A stretch of DNA of 64,000 nt from Halichoerus grypus (GCF_964656455.1 NC_135721.1:55070936-55134935), one strand, 5' to 3'. Counted from the first letter of the stretch, positions 11,176 to 23,007 are shown. A program made the numbers and translations. Notes: generated from the letters alone by a model not told the origin.

Positions 11176-11846
11176 ACTAGAGCAGCCGCTGCAGAGACAC
11201 ACCACTGTGAGAAAAGAAAAAGATACATACATGCACATACACACACCAAACCTACTCGTTCTTGGTTTAGCTAGACAGAGCATCTAAAGAAGCAAAGACT
11301 TTTCAGAAACACGGGACGTGTACCCATTCTAGTCACTGTAAATTTTCATGTATAATTTAAAAACCTACACGGTTCCTCTATAGCAACTGCTAGAAGAAGC
11401 TGACAAATCTTCAGACTTTCTTTTGGCACCCTCATGTTTGAAACATGGCATCCCGTGCAAAAGAAACAAACAAAAATTCCCCTGAATGCTGGGAAAAGAA
11501 AATTTTGGTTTACCCTTTTCACCTAATGTGTTTGCTCTAAACTGATTACCTAGCTAGGATAGGAGGAGGTAGTATTACTTGGTTTTGATTTACGGTGGGG
11601 TGAGGGTATATGTAGCTTTCAAAACTCTTGCTTGGAATATGAGATGAGGAATGACATTCTGATAATCCCAGCAGCTATTTATGTTGAGGGAGAGACCTGA
11701 TACCAATGTCTTAACCGTGTACCTGGCATCAGAGTTAAAACACACCAGAAAGTCAAATGCCAACTACCTCTTAAAACACGCAGGTGTAATTTACAGTGTA
11801 ACAAAGGTGATTAGTTAATTAGTTCATGGCTTCAGAAGTTTCTAAT

Positions 11847-11858
11847 GCCATCTAGTGG
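11847..11858 (-). promoter_or_regulatory. Candidate CTCF core site
   Basis: The minus strand reads CCACTAGATGGCAT, a full match to the core CCASYAGRKGGC of the CTCF motif. Whether it is bound is unknown. Orientation is minus, the same as the site at 53862. Confidence 0.4.
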
Positions 11859-12639
11859 AAATGGTAAATTTGATCACTTGCACATCAAAGGGGAGCCTAA
11901 AATCCCAGATAATATGTCATTATGCTGCCACATATTCAGAAAAACTCAACGCCAGAGTCCAATCTCATATATATCTCAGAAAAATTAGCTACGGTGCCTT
12001 CATAAGACTAGAATGTGCCTCAGAAAATGAGACTTGCCCGGAATATCCTTGGATGCCTGCCCACTGCAAGTGAAAGAATTATTAGCACTACCCCACACCC
12101 CTGCCATGCCTATACAATCATTTTCCTCATCACTATTCTCTTATCTTCTAAACTCTAGAATCTAAAGATGGATGATTTGATAGATGTTTTTCATTATTCC
12201 GCAAGCATAGTGGGTTCAGTAAAACCTGAAATACCTTTTGAAGTGAATGTTTCACTGATTTTAATCTAAAAAACAGTACAAGAGGAACTAAATATATTTT
12301 GCTAGTTTAATCTTAGAAGCTGTTCGATTTTCAGTGAACTCTTCATAGATTTTCCTCCAGTGGAATTCTATAGTAAAATTCTGAGCAAGAAGAATAGCCT
12401 TGGGGATTTTGTGCTCCCTTTCAAGATGGTCACCAATCAGCTTTAGCCATGGGGCTATGACTCAAGAATCAAAAGGTGCTTCACATAATTGCAAAAACAA
12501 AAATAGGCCATATTTTATTTGTACACCAAGAGGAGTAGGCAAATAGTGTGCATATCTCACTTTCTTCTGTATCACCTCTCAAAGACAGTCCTCTCCAGGA
12601 GCATGATTATGAGAGAAATCCCTGCAAGCCTGAATTCTC

Positions 12640-12651
12640 ATGCAAATTAAT
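12640..12651 (+). promoter_or_regulatory. Octamer plus homeodomain composite motif
   Basis: ATGCAAATTAAT joins a perfect POU octamer (ATGCAAAT) to an overlapping AATTAAT homeodomain core. Chance occurrence is possible. Confidence 0.3.
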
Positions 12652-12654
12652 GTG

Positions 12655-12775
12655 AAACTCAAAGCTACTCATCTCACTTCTCCCGACTCAGTTTCCTCAT
12701 TCATCAAATAAGGAAATTGGACTTCAAGTCAACTCAAAAGCCCTTTTTGCTCTAAAACTATGGTTTGGAATTTCA
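12655..12775 (+). mobile_element. Possible MIR-related fragment
   Basis: 'actcagtttcctcattcatc' and 'aataaggaaattggactt' resemble the MIR/MIR3 core in sense orientation. Too short for firm assignment. Confidence 0.45.
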
Positions 12776-13013
12776 AGTCCAAGACCCAGGTTTTCTGCTT
12801 CATTGTAATAATTTTATCTAAAAGTATTAATTTCAGCGTAGCTACTTTACTTGAAATAATTATTTTTATTAATAGTATGTCATTAGTATGAGTCTTGCAG
12901 TGACTTTGAGTGTTTGGACCACCAGTCACTTTTAAAAGCAATTTATTTGTTGTGTGTTAACTACACTTCAGTTTTTCTTAAAGTAATTTATTTGTAAGAG
13001 GAGAGGAGTGAAG

Positions 13014-13393
13014 TGTGACTGACAGGGTGGGAGCCCTGGGAGGTGAAAGAATTCACCCAACACAGAACAAAGGAGGTAGAAGTTTACTGAATACACTGCC
13101 AGGGAGCGGCTGGCCAGAGAGCAAAGGACAGACTGTCTGCCCAGAGACTGTGGTGAGGCTATAGTTATAGGGCAGAGTGAGGGAGTATGGGGATATATGG
13201 AATGTTCCCTTTGTGGTAATTTTAGGAACTGTTCCTGGTTGTAAGTACCCTATTGGTCAGTTAGGGCCTATGGCCATTTCGAGGTGGGTCACTCAATGGG
13301 CCTGGTTGCATTCAGCTTGGTGGTCACTGTGGGCCCTTTTGCATTGATCAAGTTTCCACTGTTCATGCCTATTGCCTAAAAGCAGCCTCTACA
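13014..13393 (-). mobile_element. ERV1-like solo LTR (family unassigned)
   Basis: Read on the minus strand it has LTR architecture: a CCAATAGGG block, a GC-rich U3, 'ccctataactatagcc' as a TATA-like region, then 'gtattcagtaaacttctacc' as a polyadenylation-signal region, followed by a short CT-rich end terminating in 'ccctgtcagtcaca'. No internal retroviral genes adjoin it. Target duplication not identified; edges approximate. Confidence 0.55.
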
Positions 13394-14285
13394 AGCACTA
13401 CAGTTTAAATAAATAGGAAAGTATATTTTTTCTATATACACCCATCTTAGCATTCTTAGGATAAATAAAATATTTTTTATTTTTGTATATTTATAAAATA
13501 AAGTATATTTTTTCAGTAGGAAAAAATACACAGCCATTTCACATGTAAAAACTGTTTTAAACATAAAGAAAGAAAAGAAAGAGAAGAAAGGAAAAAAAAA
13601 TCATCTGTAGTTCCAACGGCCAAAAACAGCAAACTATACATTCAACACTGTGGTATACTTTTCTAAATCTTTTCCTCATATATAGTATTTACCTAATTTG
13701 TATTATGTGATATATATAAAACATATATATGTTGATTTTCATAATAATCCCTATTTTTCTGACTACAAAAATATAATTTATTATCATAGAAAATTGTTTA
13801 AATATAGAAGTACATAAAAAAATTAAAATCACCAAAAATTTCACCACCCAGAGATAGCCTCATTTACTATTTTATTTCTTTAAAGTTCTTTTTCTATGCA
13901 TAATTTAACACAGTTAAGAATATATTACATACTCTGATTTTTAGTACAATTAACCCAAGAAGAGTCACTCACAAGTCCTAGTTTGAAGATGTTACAAAGA
14001 GGTTCTTAATCACAGCTTATATCTGTCACTGGTAGTTTATTCATTTTTCATAATTCCAAAAAAAAAGAAAAGAAAAGAAAACCTATACACTCAGGTCATT
14101 CAAAATGAATTCTAAGAGCAGAAATTGTTACTCAAGTTCCTTGTCAATGCAATGCTATTATGTTGCTGAATAAAAATCAGTTTCAGTGAAGGGAGGAAAA
14201 ATAAACTTTCTGGGTTTAGAATTCTGCAAATATAATGTCATTGTCATTTAAATATTGTAGTCCATGTTTTGGACTAGAAAAGAAG
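13394..14285. other. AT-rich sequence, possible old LINE fragment
   Basis: No gene. 'tttcaccacccagagatagc' near 13840 belongs to a common old mammalian interspersed repeat whose family I cannot name. A/G-rich low-complexity runs lie at 13567-13600 and 14058-14080. Confidence 0.4.
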
Positions 14286-14297
14286 TAGTTTTTGTTG

Positions 14298-14473
14298 TTG
14301 TTTTAGGGAGGGAGAGAGAGAAATGGGGCAGAAGCAGAGGAACAGGGAGAGAGAGAATCTTAAGCAGTCCAGCACAGAGCCCAACTCCAGGGTCAGTCTC
14401 AGGACCCTTAGATCATGAGCTGAGTCAAAATCAAAAGTCAGATGCTTAACCAACTGAGCCACCCAGGCTCCCC
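14298..14473 (-). mobile_element. Can-SINE, antisense, older type
   Basis: GA-rich body, 'ttagatcatgagctgagtca' and head 'cttaaccaactgagccaccc'. A 12-base target duplication with one mismatch flanks it: AGTTTTTGTTGT (14286-14297) and AGTTTTTGCTGT (14474-14485). Confidence 0.9.
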
Positions 14474-14485
14474 AGTTTTTGCTGT

Positions 14486-15840
14486 GTTATAAGATGGAGA
14501 GTTCCACCTGAACCATGAGGTAAAAAATATTACCCAAAAAACATATTTCCTAATATTGAAAGAAAAATAACAAAAACCAACAATAACAACTAATAGAAAC
14601 TTTGCAGACCCTAGCTTCTCCCTGGTTTATAAAGTTACTTGAAAATATCTAGTAAAATTAGATTCCTGATTGTGGAATCTAAACAGAATAAGAAGGCATT
14701 TGTAAATCTTTTCATATCATGGCTTCCTCATTCCCAAGTACTTTATTCTTCAATTGGCTAGAGTAAAATGTTAAGTAATTTTTCAAGTTGTTTACAATTT
14801 GGCATATTGCAAAATTCTTAATATTGTCTTCACAAACTAAGACAATTCTTGGGTTGCAACATTCTCTCCTCCTAACCTTCAAAATTGTCCATTGCCATTG
14901 TCTTCTGGCCTGTAGTTCTGTAGGGAGAAATCTAAGACCAGCCAGATTTCTATTTCTGGGTAGATTGTTTTTGAACCTGGATGCTTAATAATCTTTTCTT
15001 TAGCCTTATAATTCAAAAGACACAGGAAGAGTCTAGGAGTAGGCTTCTTTTGTGAATCTTATCAGGACCACTATGAGTCCTTTCAAACTTTATTCAATTC
15101 TTCCTCTGCCCCGGGAAACTTCCTATTGTTCCCTTGATTATCACTTTTGTCCAGTTTGGAGAGTGCTCTCCTCCTCAAGAACACCATCACTTTTGCTGGT
15201 CTCTTTTCTCTGGCCCCTATCTATCCTTTCCCTCATCATTTAAATTTTCTCCCTTTTTCTCTATATTCAGAGAAAAGTTTCATTTTCCACAATACATGTT
15301 CTACACTGCAAAACTCCATTACAGATTTTAACCTCCAATTCATGTCTCTCTTACAATCCGTTATTTTTTTCTTTCTTTTTTTTTTTTTCATTCTACCCTG
15401 CTGCATTTTCACCTCAACCCTATTACCTCTTTTAGGTAATACTAACATAAATATTTTCTGCTTAAAAGATAATCTTACTTTCCAAATGTTTTCCTTTATT
15501 AAAAAAAAAATGTGTCTATGTAGAAAGATACAAATAATAGCAGATATCCATGATTTTTATCCACATGTAACAAATGTTAGTGGTTTATCATATTTGCCTC
15601 AGATCTTTTTTCCACAAATAAAACTTCATCACAGATGAAGTTCAAACATCTAAAGCCTCCTAGACGTGATCATTATTTTGAACTGCTTATGTATCTATCC
15701 ATATTTTCATGCTTTTACTCCGCTTATATGTACCCCTAAGTAATCTATGGTGGACTGCAACCATCATATTTCTATATACTGTATCATACTAAAAATGGCA
15801 CCCTTTTACAACATTTTCCCACTACATACTATGTTCTATG
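14486..15840. other. Unassigned AT-rich sequence, LINE-like in places
   Basis: 'ctgtagggagaaatctaaga' to 'ccagccagatttct' near 14915-14950 recalls a common old LINE-like interspersed repeat. The 163-codon frame at 15147-15638 runs across T-rich and A-rich stretches and has no domain. No gene supported. Confidence 0.4.
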
Positions 15841-16024
15841 GAGAGGTCACATGAAGTGTTCCAGCTGACAGCCAGAATCCACCACCAGACATAGGAGAGC
15901 ATGAGCCTGAAACCCACGCTTTACAGATAAACTTTTACTTTTAATCTACTTAAAACAAAGCTAAATTATTGTTGCCTTATGTTTAGGGCAGAGAGAGGGA
16001 AGTAAAGTACAACCTAAGGTGCAC

Positions 16025-16582
16025 TGTTTCTCACAATGGACTTTCTAACCACCAGCTTCTCAATGGCTCGGAGCCCAAGTAACAGACCATAAGGTTTGTA
16101 CAGATGAATTCTCTGACCAACAAGTCACAAGATACTTGCTTAAACTGTTTTTCAGGAATCAAGAGGCCCACCTCGGGCCTGTTCAGACCAGCGGAGACAC
16201 CGGCCTTCCCACTGGGCCTGCACAAGTGCCCCCTAGGTGGGTGTTTGACATCAAGGGGCGTGAGCTCTCCACCCCAGCATGGCAATGCCGCCATCTTTGA
16301 ACCTGTGACACAGGACAGCGCTTGATAAGTGACTCTACCTGTGTAAACCAATAATTAGCTCGCCTTTACCTCACCCTTTTAGGCTTCCAATCACATTCAT
16401 CCACGCTCTCCCTAAAATCTCATAAAAACACCCCCTAGCCTGGTTTTTTTTGTTTTTGTTTTGTTTTGTTTTGTTGTCTGGGGAGGCAGATTTGAGCTCT
16501 TTTTCCAGTCTGGTCATTTGGCTGCCTTGCGAATTAAACTTCTTTCTTTGCTGGAAACTGAGTCTTGGTGTTCGGTTTTTCA
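16025..16582 (+). mobile_element. ERV1-class solo LTR
   Basis: TG...CA-bounded element of about 558 bases. It has CCAAT at 16387, a TATA-like ATAAAAA at 16422, a (TTTTG)n stretch, the polyadenylation-signal variant AATTAAA at 16532, and a U5-like end 'cggtttttca'. GTGCA occurs at both edges (16019-16023 and 16583-16587) with a one-base offset, suggesting a target duplication. No gag, pol or env is adjacent, so it is a solo LTR. Exact family unknown. Confidence 0.72.
16443..16475 (+). repeat. (TTTTG)n low-complexity run
   Basis: T/G repeat inside the ERV1 LTR, between its TATA-like box and its polyadenylation-signal region. Confidence 0.9.
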
Positions 16583-16617
16583 GTGCATGCAGTATACAGG
16601 GGCCGTCCTTAGGTTAT

Positions 16618-16800
16618 AAGCCTTCATGTGATCCCACCCCTAGTCTCTGAGCCACTCCAGCCAGTGCCAAACAGAGCAGAGATGAGTTGTCCACACTGAG
16701 CCCTGCCCAAATTGTAGATTTGTGAGCAAACTAAATGGTGTCATAGTTTTACTACTAAGTTTTGTGCTAATTTGTTATGCAGCCATAGTAACTTGAATAG
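16618..16800 (+). mobile_element. MaLR/MLT1-like LTR 3' part
   Basis: 'gagccctgcccaaattgtag', 'atttgtgagcaaactaaatg' and 'aatttgttatgcagccatag' match the 3' part of an old MaLR-type LTR. Text at 15855-15905 ('gtgttccagctgacagccag') looks like the 5' part of the same LTR, so the ERV1 LTR and adjoining DNA may have inserted into it. Confidence 0.5.
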
Positions 16801-18551
16801 CTTCTTCCTGTTCCCTGTTCTGGTCCCTTCACTTCCTTACCTGTTCTCCTAGGAGCACTGCTTTAATAAATTGTTTGCATATGAATCCAAGAGCCCAAGG
16901 CAGAGTCTTGGGTAATTCACACCAAAGGTGAAATGTACAACTTTCCTTAAAAGCTCTGTTCTCTTTAAACTTCAATGAGATGCTATTTCTATGGCACCAG
17001 TCATTGGACCAAAGAAGTGATTGAGCTAAAACTAAGATGTAGAGAGAAGGAAGACATTTGCTCTCTGAATTCTTTTCTGAGTAGCCATATTAATGAGGGA
17101 GCTGGAGAATTAAGAAGCTTTCTGGATTCAGGGCCATTGCAAAGAGAAGGATTCTGTAGAGAGTCCTATCTTGTAAAGGCAGTGCTTTGAAGTTTTACCT
17201 TAAAGAATCTGCAGGAAATATTCTCCCTCATAGGTGGAAAAAAAGAGGCACAAATGCCATGTCTCTTCTAACCTTGTTCTCTAAAGAAATGGCCAGATTC
17301 CCTGTGAACAGGTGCTTTGCTAAACAGGTAGATAGCAAGAGCTGGGAGGAGAGTGAACATCAGTGCTGAGCCTCTAGCCAGCAAGTTACCTGTACATCCA
17401 AAAAACATGGAACCTTTTACAGATAGCCTGTGGGACAATAGAATTCTATCTTCTGATGAGAGGGCTGTTCCTGATATAGGTCTTAAACTTCTCAGCAGTT
17501 TGGCCTCATAGGTGCTACCTGCTGCTCCCACTTAAAAGTAACTGATCCAGCCCACCTAACTGTACTTCTCTTTACCCCTGGTGCTTGACTCCAGCCCAGT
17601 AACCTTGACACAGTGGTAAAGAACTGGCATGCTTTATGGCAGGGACTTCACGTTCTGGGTCTTTTGAATAGATGCCTCCTTCTTAAGCCTATTCTAGCAT
17701 GGTTCATCTTCCCAAGGGATTTCAAGCTTGGCTACTCCCAATTTCCGACTTCCTCCCTATGTCATCACTGTCAAAGACTACAAGTTCATAGGCTGAAAGC
17801 CACATCCTATAGCAATAGCCCCATAGTCACAGGCTTCTCTTGGCTACCATGTCCCTTGGGGATATTGCAAATAAGCCTAGTTCAGAGCACTATAAAATGA
17901 GCCCTAAAGAAGATTCCAGGATGGGATGGATTTATTCTACATCTTGGGTCTTTATCTTCCTTACAAGATTCCCCCTACTCCCATCACAGTGGGCAATTTT
18001 TTTTTCCTGGCCTTAAGTTACCCAAACCAACTGAAAAACAAAACTAACCTAGGAGATGCTGGAGGCCTTCATGGAGGATTGACCTATTTTTCTCTTGAAC
18101 TCAATCTGGCTACCATCTCATGCCTGGAAACAGAGCCTTACACTGACAGTCTGCTAAGAGACTGAGAAACACCTGGTGTACTGCCAAGACAGTGTAACAG
18201 GACCTGTGGAAAACAAGATTATTAGGATTGCCAAATCCTGTGGATCAAGGAAGTCCATCTCATCCTTGCTTTCAGTGGCCAAGAAAGAGAAGAAAATGTA
18301 TTATGTGCAGTTGTGAGGTGCTCTGAGGAAGACTCCAGAAGGCTTCATGGAAGGTCACTCCCACAATGGCAATCACCTCACCCTTCCCAGCCCCATAAGC
18401 CTTTAAATTCTAGCAAACTTAAAGATGTCTTTGGAGCTTTGACATTTGGTTTTTCTTTTATTTTGTTTTAATCTTTTTTTTTCTTTGCCAAAATATACAT
18501 ATTTCAAAGAGCCTAAATTCAATTTAATCTGCAATAAACTGAATTACCATA
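16801..18551. other. Unassigned sequence, no gene seen
   Basis: About 1.75 kb of mixed composition without a recognised repeat family. Several overlapping short frames (60-95 codons) show no domain and no homology I recognise. Confidence 0.4.
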
Positions 18552-18820
18552 GAACTTGGAGTTCAAGGCAGAGGGCAGACTTGGGGTCAAGCAGCCTAGG
18601 TTTCAAGCCCCAGCTGGTTTCATAACTTAATTACCAGTTTTGTAACCTTGGAGAAGTTAGGTAAACTCTCCAAGCTTCCATTTTCTCATCTTAAAAAAAA
18701 AAAAAAAAAAAAGTTACAATGATTGTACCTTTCCACAGAGTAATGATGAGGATTTCGTGAAACTGTGCATGTAAAATACTTAGCACCTGACACACAGTGC
18801 AGATTCAACTAATATTTAGC
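18552..18820 (+). mobile_element. MIR SINE with internal A-run
   Basis: 'taaccttggagaagttaggt', 'ccattttctcatctt', and 'acttagcacctgacacacag' are sense MIR. An A-run of about 20 bases has expanded at the position of the MIR 'ctgtaaaatgg' block (about 18693-18712). Confidence 0.75.
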
Positions 18821-18963
18821 TATGTGGAGACAAATCCTACCAAACTTCATTTTATCCATTCACTCTTTGTCTGGAATATTCAGGATCAAGAGTGGTTTCT
18901 AAAAAGTCAGGGCAGTCTTACAGCATGTGATAGACATTTCAAAGGCACTAATGTGAGTATTAG

Positions 18964-18964
<1 letters not shown>

Positions 18965-18998
<34 letters not shown>
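18965..18998 (+). repeat. (CA)17 microsatellite
   Basis: Thirty-four uninterrupted bases of CA. Confidence 0.97.
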
Positions 18999-19000
<2 letters not shown>

Positions 19001-19245
19001 AAATAGAATAATAACCTGGATGATCCCTTGCAAAGCATTCAGCGTAAAAGAGAACAGGCTTCAGGCCAATATGCATTGTATGTGAAACTGAAATCCACCC
19101 CACAATATGTGCTATTTTATTCAGACCCAGAAGCTTCAGTTTGGAGATATTATGCAAAATGGAATAAACAGGGTGAGTTGTATTAATTGTGAGCTGTTTG
19201 GAACTCTTTCCAAAGTTGCCCAAAGATACAGAGATCTTTCTTCTT
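18999..19245. other. Short unassigned spacer
   Basis: No gene or repeat recognised between the CA microsatellite and the old LINE-like repeat starting near 19246. Confidence 0.4.
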
Positions 19246-19500
19246 TTTGTATGGAAAACTTCAAACACATGCAAAAGCAAACAAAAAAGTAAAACAAACC
19301 CCCATGTTCTCTTCACTCAGTTTTTACAACTATCCATGCACAATCTTATATGATCTAGACTTCTACCTACTTCCCTCATCATATTATTTCAAAGCTCATC
19401 CCCAATGTTATTTCATTTCACCCACAAATATTTCAGTATGTATTTATAAAAGGACTCTTTTTTAAACACAGCTACAATACCACTATCACACCTAAAATCT

Positions 19501-19599
19501 TTTTTTTTAAGTACTCACTATGCCCAATGTGGGGCTTGAACTCATGACCCTGAGATCAAGAGTCACATGCTCTACTGACTGAGCCAGCCAGGCACCCCT
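19501..19599 (-). mobile_element. Can-SINE, short antisense copy
   Basis: 'gggcttgaactcatgaccct' and 'gagccagccaggcacccct' mark the tRNA-like head. Target duplication of about 16 bases with one mismatch: ATCACACCTAAAATCT before and ATCACATCTAAAATCT from 19600. The CT-rich body is largely missing, so it is a short subtype or a truncated copy. Confidence 0.9.
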
Positions 19600-19781
19600 A
19601 TCACATCTAAAATCTTAATAATAATTTTTTAATATCAAACATCAACCAGTATTCAAATTTCTAATTGTCTTACAAATGTCATATATTATGACAGTGTATT
19701 TGTTTAACAGTACATTTAACAGTGTATTTGTTTTAATAAAATCCAAATGTCTGTACATTTCAATTGATTGATTTGTCTCTT

Positions 19782-19910
19782 TTTTTTTTCTAAGTAGGCT
19801 CCACACCCAGCATGGAGCCCAGTGCAGGGCTTGAACTCATGGCCCTGAGATCAAGACCTGAGCCAAGACAAAGAGTCAGAAGCTTAACTGACTGAGCCAC
19901 CCAGGTGCCC
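19782..19910 (-). mobile_element. Can-SINE, short antisense copy
   Basis: Head 'gactgagccacccaggtgcc' and body 'catggagcccagtgcaggg'. An exact 13-base target duplication TGATTTGTCTCTT flanks it (19769-19781 and 19911-19923). Confidence 0.93.
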
Positions 19911-20060
19911 TGATTTGTCTCTTAACTCTTTTTTCAACCTATAGGTTCTCTCTCAATCTTTTCCCTTGAAATTTATTTGTTAAAAGAATCAAATTGTTTT
20001 GTAAGTTTCCCAAAGTCTGGATTTTCCCCTAAAGCTTGCAATAGTATATTTAAATCTTCA

Positions 20061-21079
20061 AACAATTGCTCTCTAAGTGAGAGCAGGGACAGAAAAGCTG
20101 AAGAAAGTATTGATCTGAACATTTTTATACTTTTCATAAAGGTTGCTGATGCAATCCACAAAATCACTGGCATGTCACTTGCAGGCTGGAGTGAGGGAGC
20201 CCAAGACTGCTGCACTCCCAGGTCTTCCCCGGTTTCTGGTAATGAAAACATTCCAGGCACCATCCTTCTGTGTACCTCATTATCACTCACAAAGTGATTC
20301 CTGAGAACCTGCTCCCTTCTGTATGCCCTGGTAAGCATGGGTCTACACAAAAGGAACTCAGGGATGAAGATGTGGGTTTAGAGGTAAAAGAAAAACAATG
20401 GTGGGAGAATGAAAGGGTAAGGAAGTATGAGTTGGATAGAGCCAAAAGCAGGTGAATTGGGGATTATGGGAATAGGTTGGGCAGGGAGCAGATAACAAGC
20501 AGATGTGTTACAGTGAAGATGGAGAGAAGAGGCTGTGGCCTGTGCCATGATCATTGGGTCTCATGCCCTCTGGGATGAGGTCACTTGGGCTGCCCTTAAC
20601 AAAAACTCTGCTCCCCCAAGCCAATAACATTTAAACAATTCTGCAGTTACACAAGATTCATTCTGATCTGAGTCATTATGACAGCTCAGATATGTCTATT
20701 GAGTTATGGTGATTGGCACCAGACAAACTGTTAACCTGATAGCTACTTTGTTCCACACACAAAAACCCCGCAGTGATGACTGGTCCCCTTTTAGATGCAA
20801 CAGTAAGCCTCTATAGCACTCTCCCATATTATAAAAGATGACATGAAAACAATACTAGCTTGTTGACACAGGAATAATGTAAAGCAGCTGAATATCCTGA
20901 TAAAATAAAATTTGACCCTATTTGTGGACATTTAAGATATACTGTGCTTTCTTTTGATTCTCTTTGACTGTCACAATCAGGCTTGAAATTTAATGAATTT
21001 TTTCTCATGTGAAAAGGTGCTCCAAGTTGATACTAAATCCTGAGGTATTCTGAACTATTGGTGAGCAAAAACTGAGGAT
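20061..21079. other. Unassigned sequence, no gene seen
   Basis: No clear repeat family. Overlapping frames at 19973-20350 on both strands lack domains. Part may belong to the flanking old LINE-1 sequence. Confidence 0.4.
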
Positions 21080-22688
21080 TTCCACTTGTGGCAATGGAGC
21101 TGTTCTTATGGAAGACTAACTTCCCACTGAGAGCAACCGGAATACCTGGATAAAAAAAACTGTCTTAATCCGTTTGTGTGCTTCAGAGGGCTACCAACCC
21201 AGTAAGACCATATGGGCCCAGCATTACTGGAAGAGCTAATGGCTAAGAAATTCCCAAAATTGGTAAAAGAAAACAAGCCACAAATTCAAGGAGCACTGTA
21301 AATCCCAAACAGAATTACTACTAAAAAGGGGGAAATGGGGAATCCCACATCTTAACAAACACAGTAGAAACTTTTGAAAATCAAAGACAAAGAGAAAATC
21401 GTAAATGCTTGGGGTGGGAGGGTGAGTAGAAGACTCATTATCTTCAGTAGAAGAATAAGACTGACAGCTGAACTCCCCACAGAAATAATAGAAGCTAGGA
21501 GAGAATGGGATGATATCTTCAAGGTGCTGAGAGAAAGCAACTGGGCTTCCACTTCCAATGTTGTGAAGTAACTCCTACATATTCTAATCTCCCACAGATC
21601 ACAACTATAAACTCTGGACAAAATTCAAAAAAATAACAACTCAAGAGTGAACACAAGTGGGGCACCTGGGTGGCTCAGTAGTTAAGCGTCTGCCTTCAGC
21701 TCAGGTCATGATCCCAGGGTCCTGGGATCGAGCCCCTCATAGGGCTCCCTCCTCAGCGGGAAGCCTGCTTCTCCCTCTCCCACTCCTCCTGCTTGTGTTC
21801 CCTCTCTCGCTGTGTCTCTCTCTTTCTGTCAAATAAATAAATAAATAAAATCTTTAAAAAAAAAGTAGACACAAGCAAGTAGACTGTAGAGGAGAACAGA
21901 CACTTGGGAAAAAGGAACAGCCTAGGGTAAGTTACCCCTTTTTATACCATTTGGCCTGTGTAGGCCAAAGTCAGTGCCACACAGGGTGGATCCAATAGAA
22001 CTCCAACAGAAAACTCAACATTATTGGCTTGAAGAAAAACCAGAATTTAGGGCTTGGGGTAACCACAGCCACTGAAAGTGAGAGGAAAATTTCAGAAAGT
22101 AGAGAGCCAGAGAGGGCAACCATAACTTCTGTGTTTAAACTCTGCCCAAATCCTTGACTGACCCCTGAACCATACATACAGCACAGATTCCAGCTAAGAA
22201 CATGAGCCTCAACTACCTGTGGGTCAATATCATAAGGCCTAACATATATATCACTGAAATTCCAGAAGAGAGAGATATTGGGGCATAAATAATTTTTAAA
22301 GAAATAGATGCTAAAATTTCCCCAAATTTAGTGGAAGACCTATATTTATAGACTCAAGAAACTCAGTGATCCATGAGCAGAACATATACAAAAGAACAAC
22401 AACAACAAAACCATACCAATTATATCAGACTGAATTTGCTGAACACCAGAGATAAGGAAAAATCTTGAAAGCAATCAGAGGAAAATACATATAATGTATA
22501 GTAGATCAATAATTAGAAATACCATTGACTTCCCATCAGAAACAAGACACAATGGTAAAACATTTAAAGGGCTGATACAAAATGCCATCAACCAAAAATT
22601 CTACATCCAGTGAAAATATACTTCAAGAATTAAGGCAAAATAATGACATTTTTAGATGAAAGAAAATAATTGCTAACTTGGAAGTCTA
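21080..22688 (+). mobile_element. Old LINE-1 (L1M) 3' region, interrupted
   Basis: Modules of old LINE-1 3' text are seen: 'gatgatatcttcaaggtgct' near 21511, 'ggaaaaatcttgaaagcaat' near 22457, 'ccaaaaattctacatccagt' near 22592, and 'gaaaatatacttcaagaatt'. A Can-SINE (21659-21864) interrupts it. The start is uncertain. The same module type occurs at about 21455 and again at about 22520, so two L1M pieces may be present. Confidence 0.6.
21659..21864 (+). mobile_element. Young Can-SINE
   Basis: Complete copy with head, CT-rich body of the young arctoid type and A-tail. The target is imperfectly duplicated as GTGAACACAAG / GTAGACACAAG. It is inserted in old LINE-1 sequence. Confidence 0.94.
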
Positions 22689-23007
22689 TGTCAGTGAAAT
22701 ATCATATGACTTTGCTCATATGTGGAATTTAAGAAACAAAACAGATGAACATAGGGGAAGGGAGGGAAAAATAAAACCATATATCAGAGAAGGAGATAAA
22801 CCATAAGAGACTCTTAACTCTAGAAACAAACTGAGGGTTGCTGGATGGGAGGTGGGTGGGGGGATGGGGTAATTGGGTGATGGGCATTCAAGAGGGCACA
22901 TAATGGAATTAGCACTGAGTATTATAGGCAACTGATGAATCCCTAAGCTCTACCTCTGAAACTAATGATACACTATATGTTAATTGATTTTAAATTAAAA
23001 AGAAAAG
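22689..23007 (+). mobile_element. Carnivore LINE-1 3' end (severely 5'-truncated)
   Basis: 'atatgactttgctcatatgt', 'acagatgaacataggggaag', 'caaactgagggttgctggat', 'gggtgatgggcattcaagag' and 'aatgatacactatatgttaa' match the 3' end of carnivore-type LINE-1, ending in an A-rich tail. It sits inside older LINE-1 text; homologous L1M segments occur on both sides (see findings). Confidence 0.85.

Larger units (their letters stand above)
11176..12654. other. Unique sequence with candidate CTCF site, no gene seen
   Basis: No clear transposon. It contains the CTCF-like core at 11847-11858 and an octamer/homeodomain composite at 12640-12651. The rest is AT-rich unique DNA. Confidence 0.4.
19246..20060. 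mobile_element. Old LINE-1-like interspersed repeat carrying two SINEs
   Basis: 'tatggaaaacttcaaacaca', 'aaaccccca', 'tatttcagtatgtatttata', 'aataccactatcacacctaa', 'ttgatttgtctctt' and 'acctataggttctctctcaa' follow, in order, a widespread old mammalian repeat I associate with L1M 3' regions. Two antisense Can-SINEs (19501-19599, 19782-19910) interrupt it, each with a clear target duplication. Confidence 0.6.

Noticed and set aside
15147..15638. 163-codon open frame, the longest in the window
   Set aside because: Runs through T-rich and A-rich low-complexity stretches, has no recognisable domain, and three overlapping frames are equally open.
13014..16582. The two ERV1-like LTRs as the ends of one provirus
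   Set aside because: They are in opposite orientation and differ in sequence, and no gag, pol or env text lies between them; they are separate solo LTRs.
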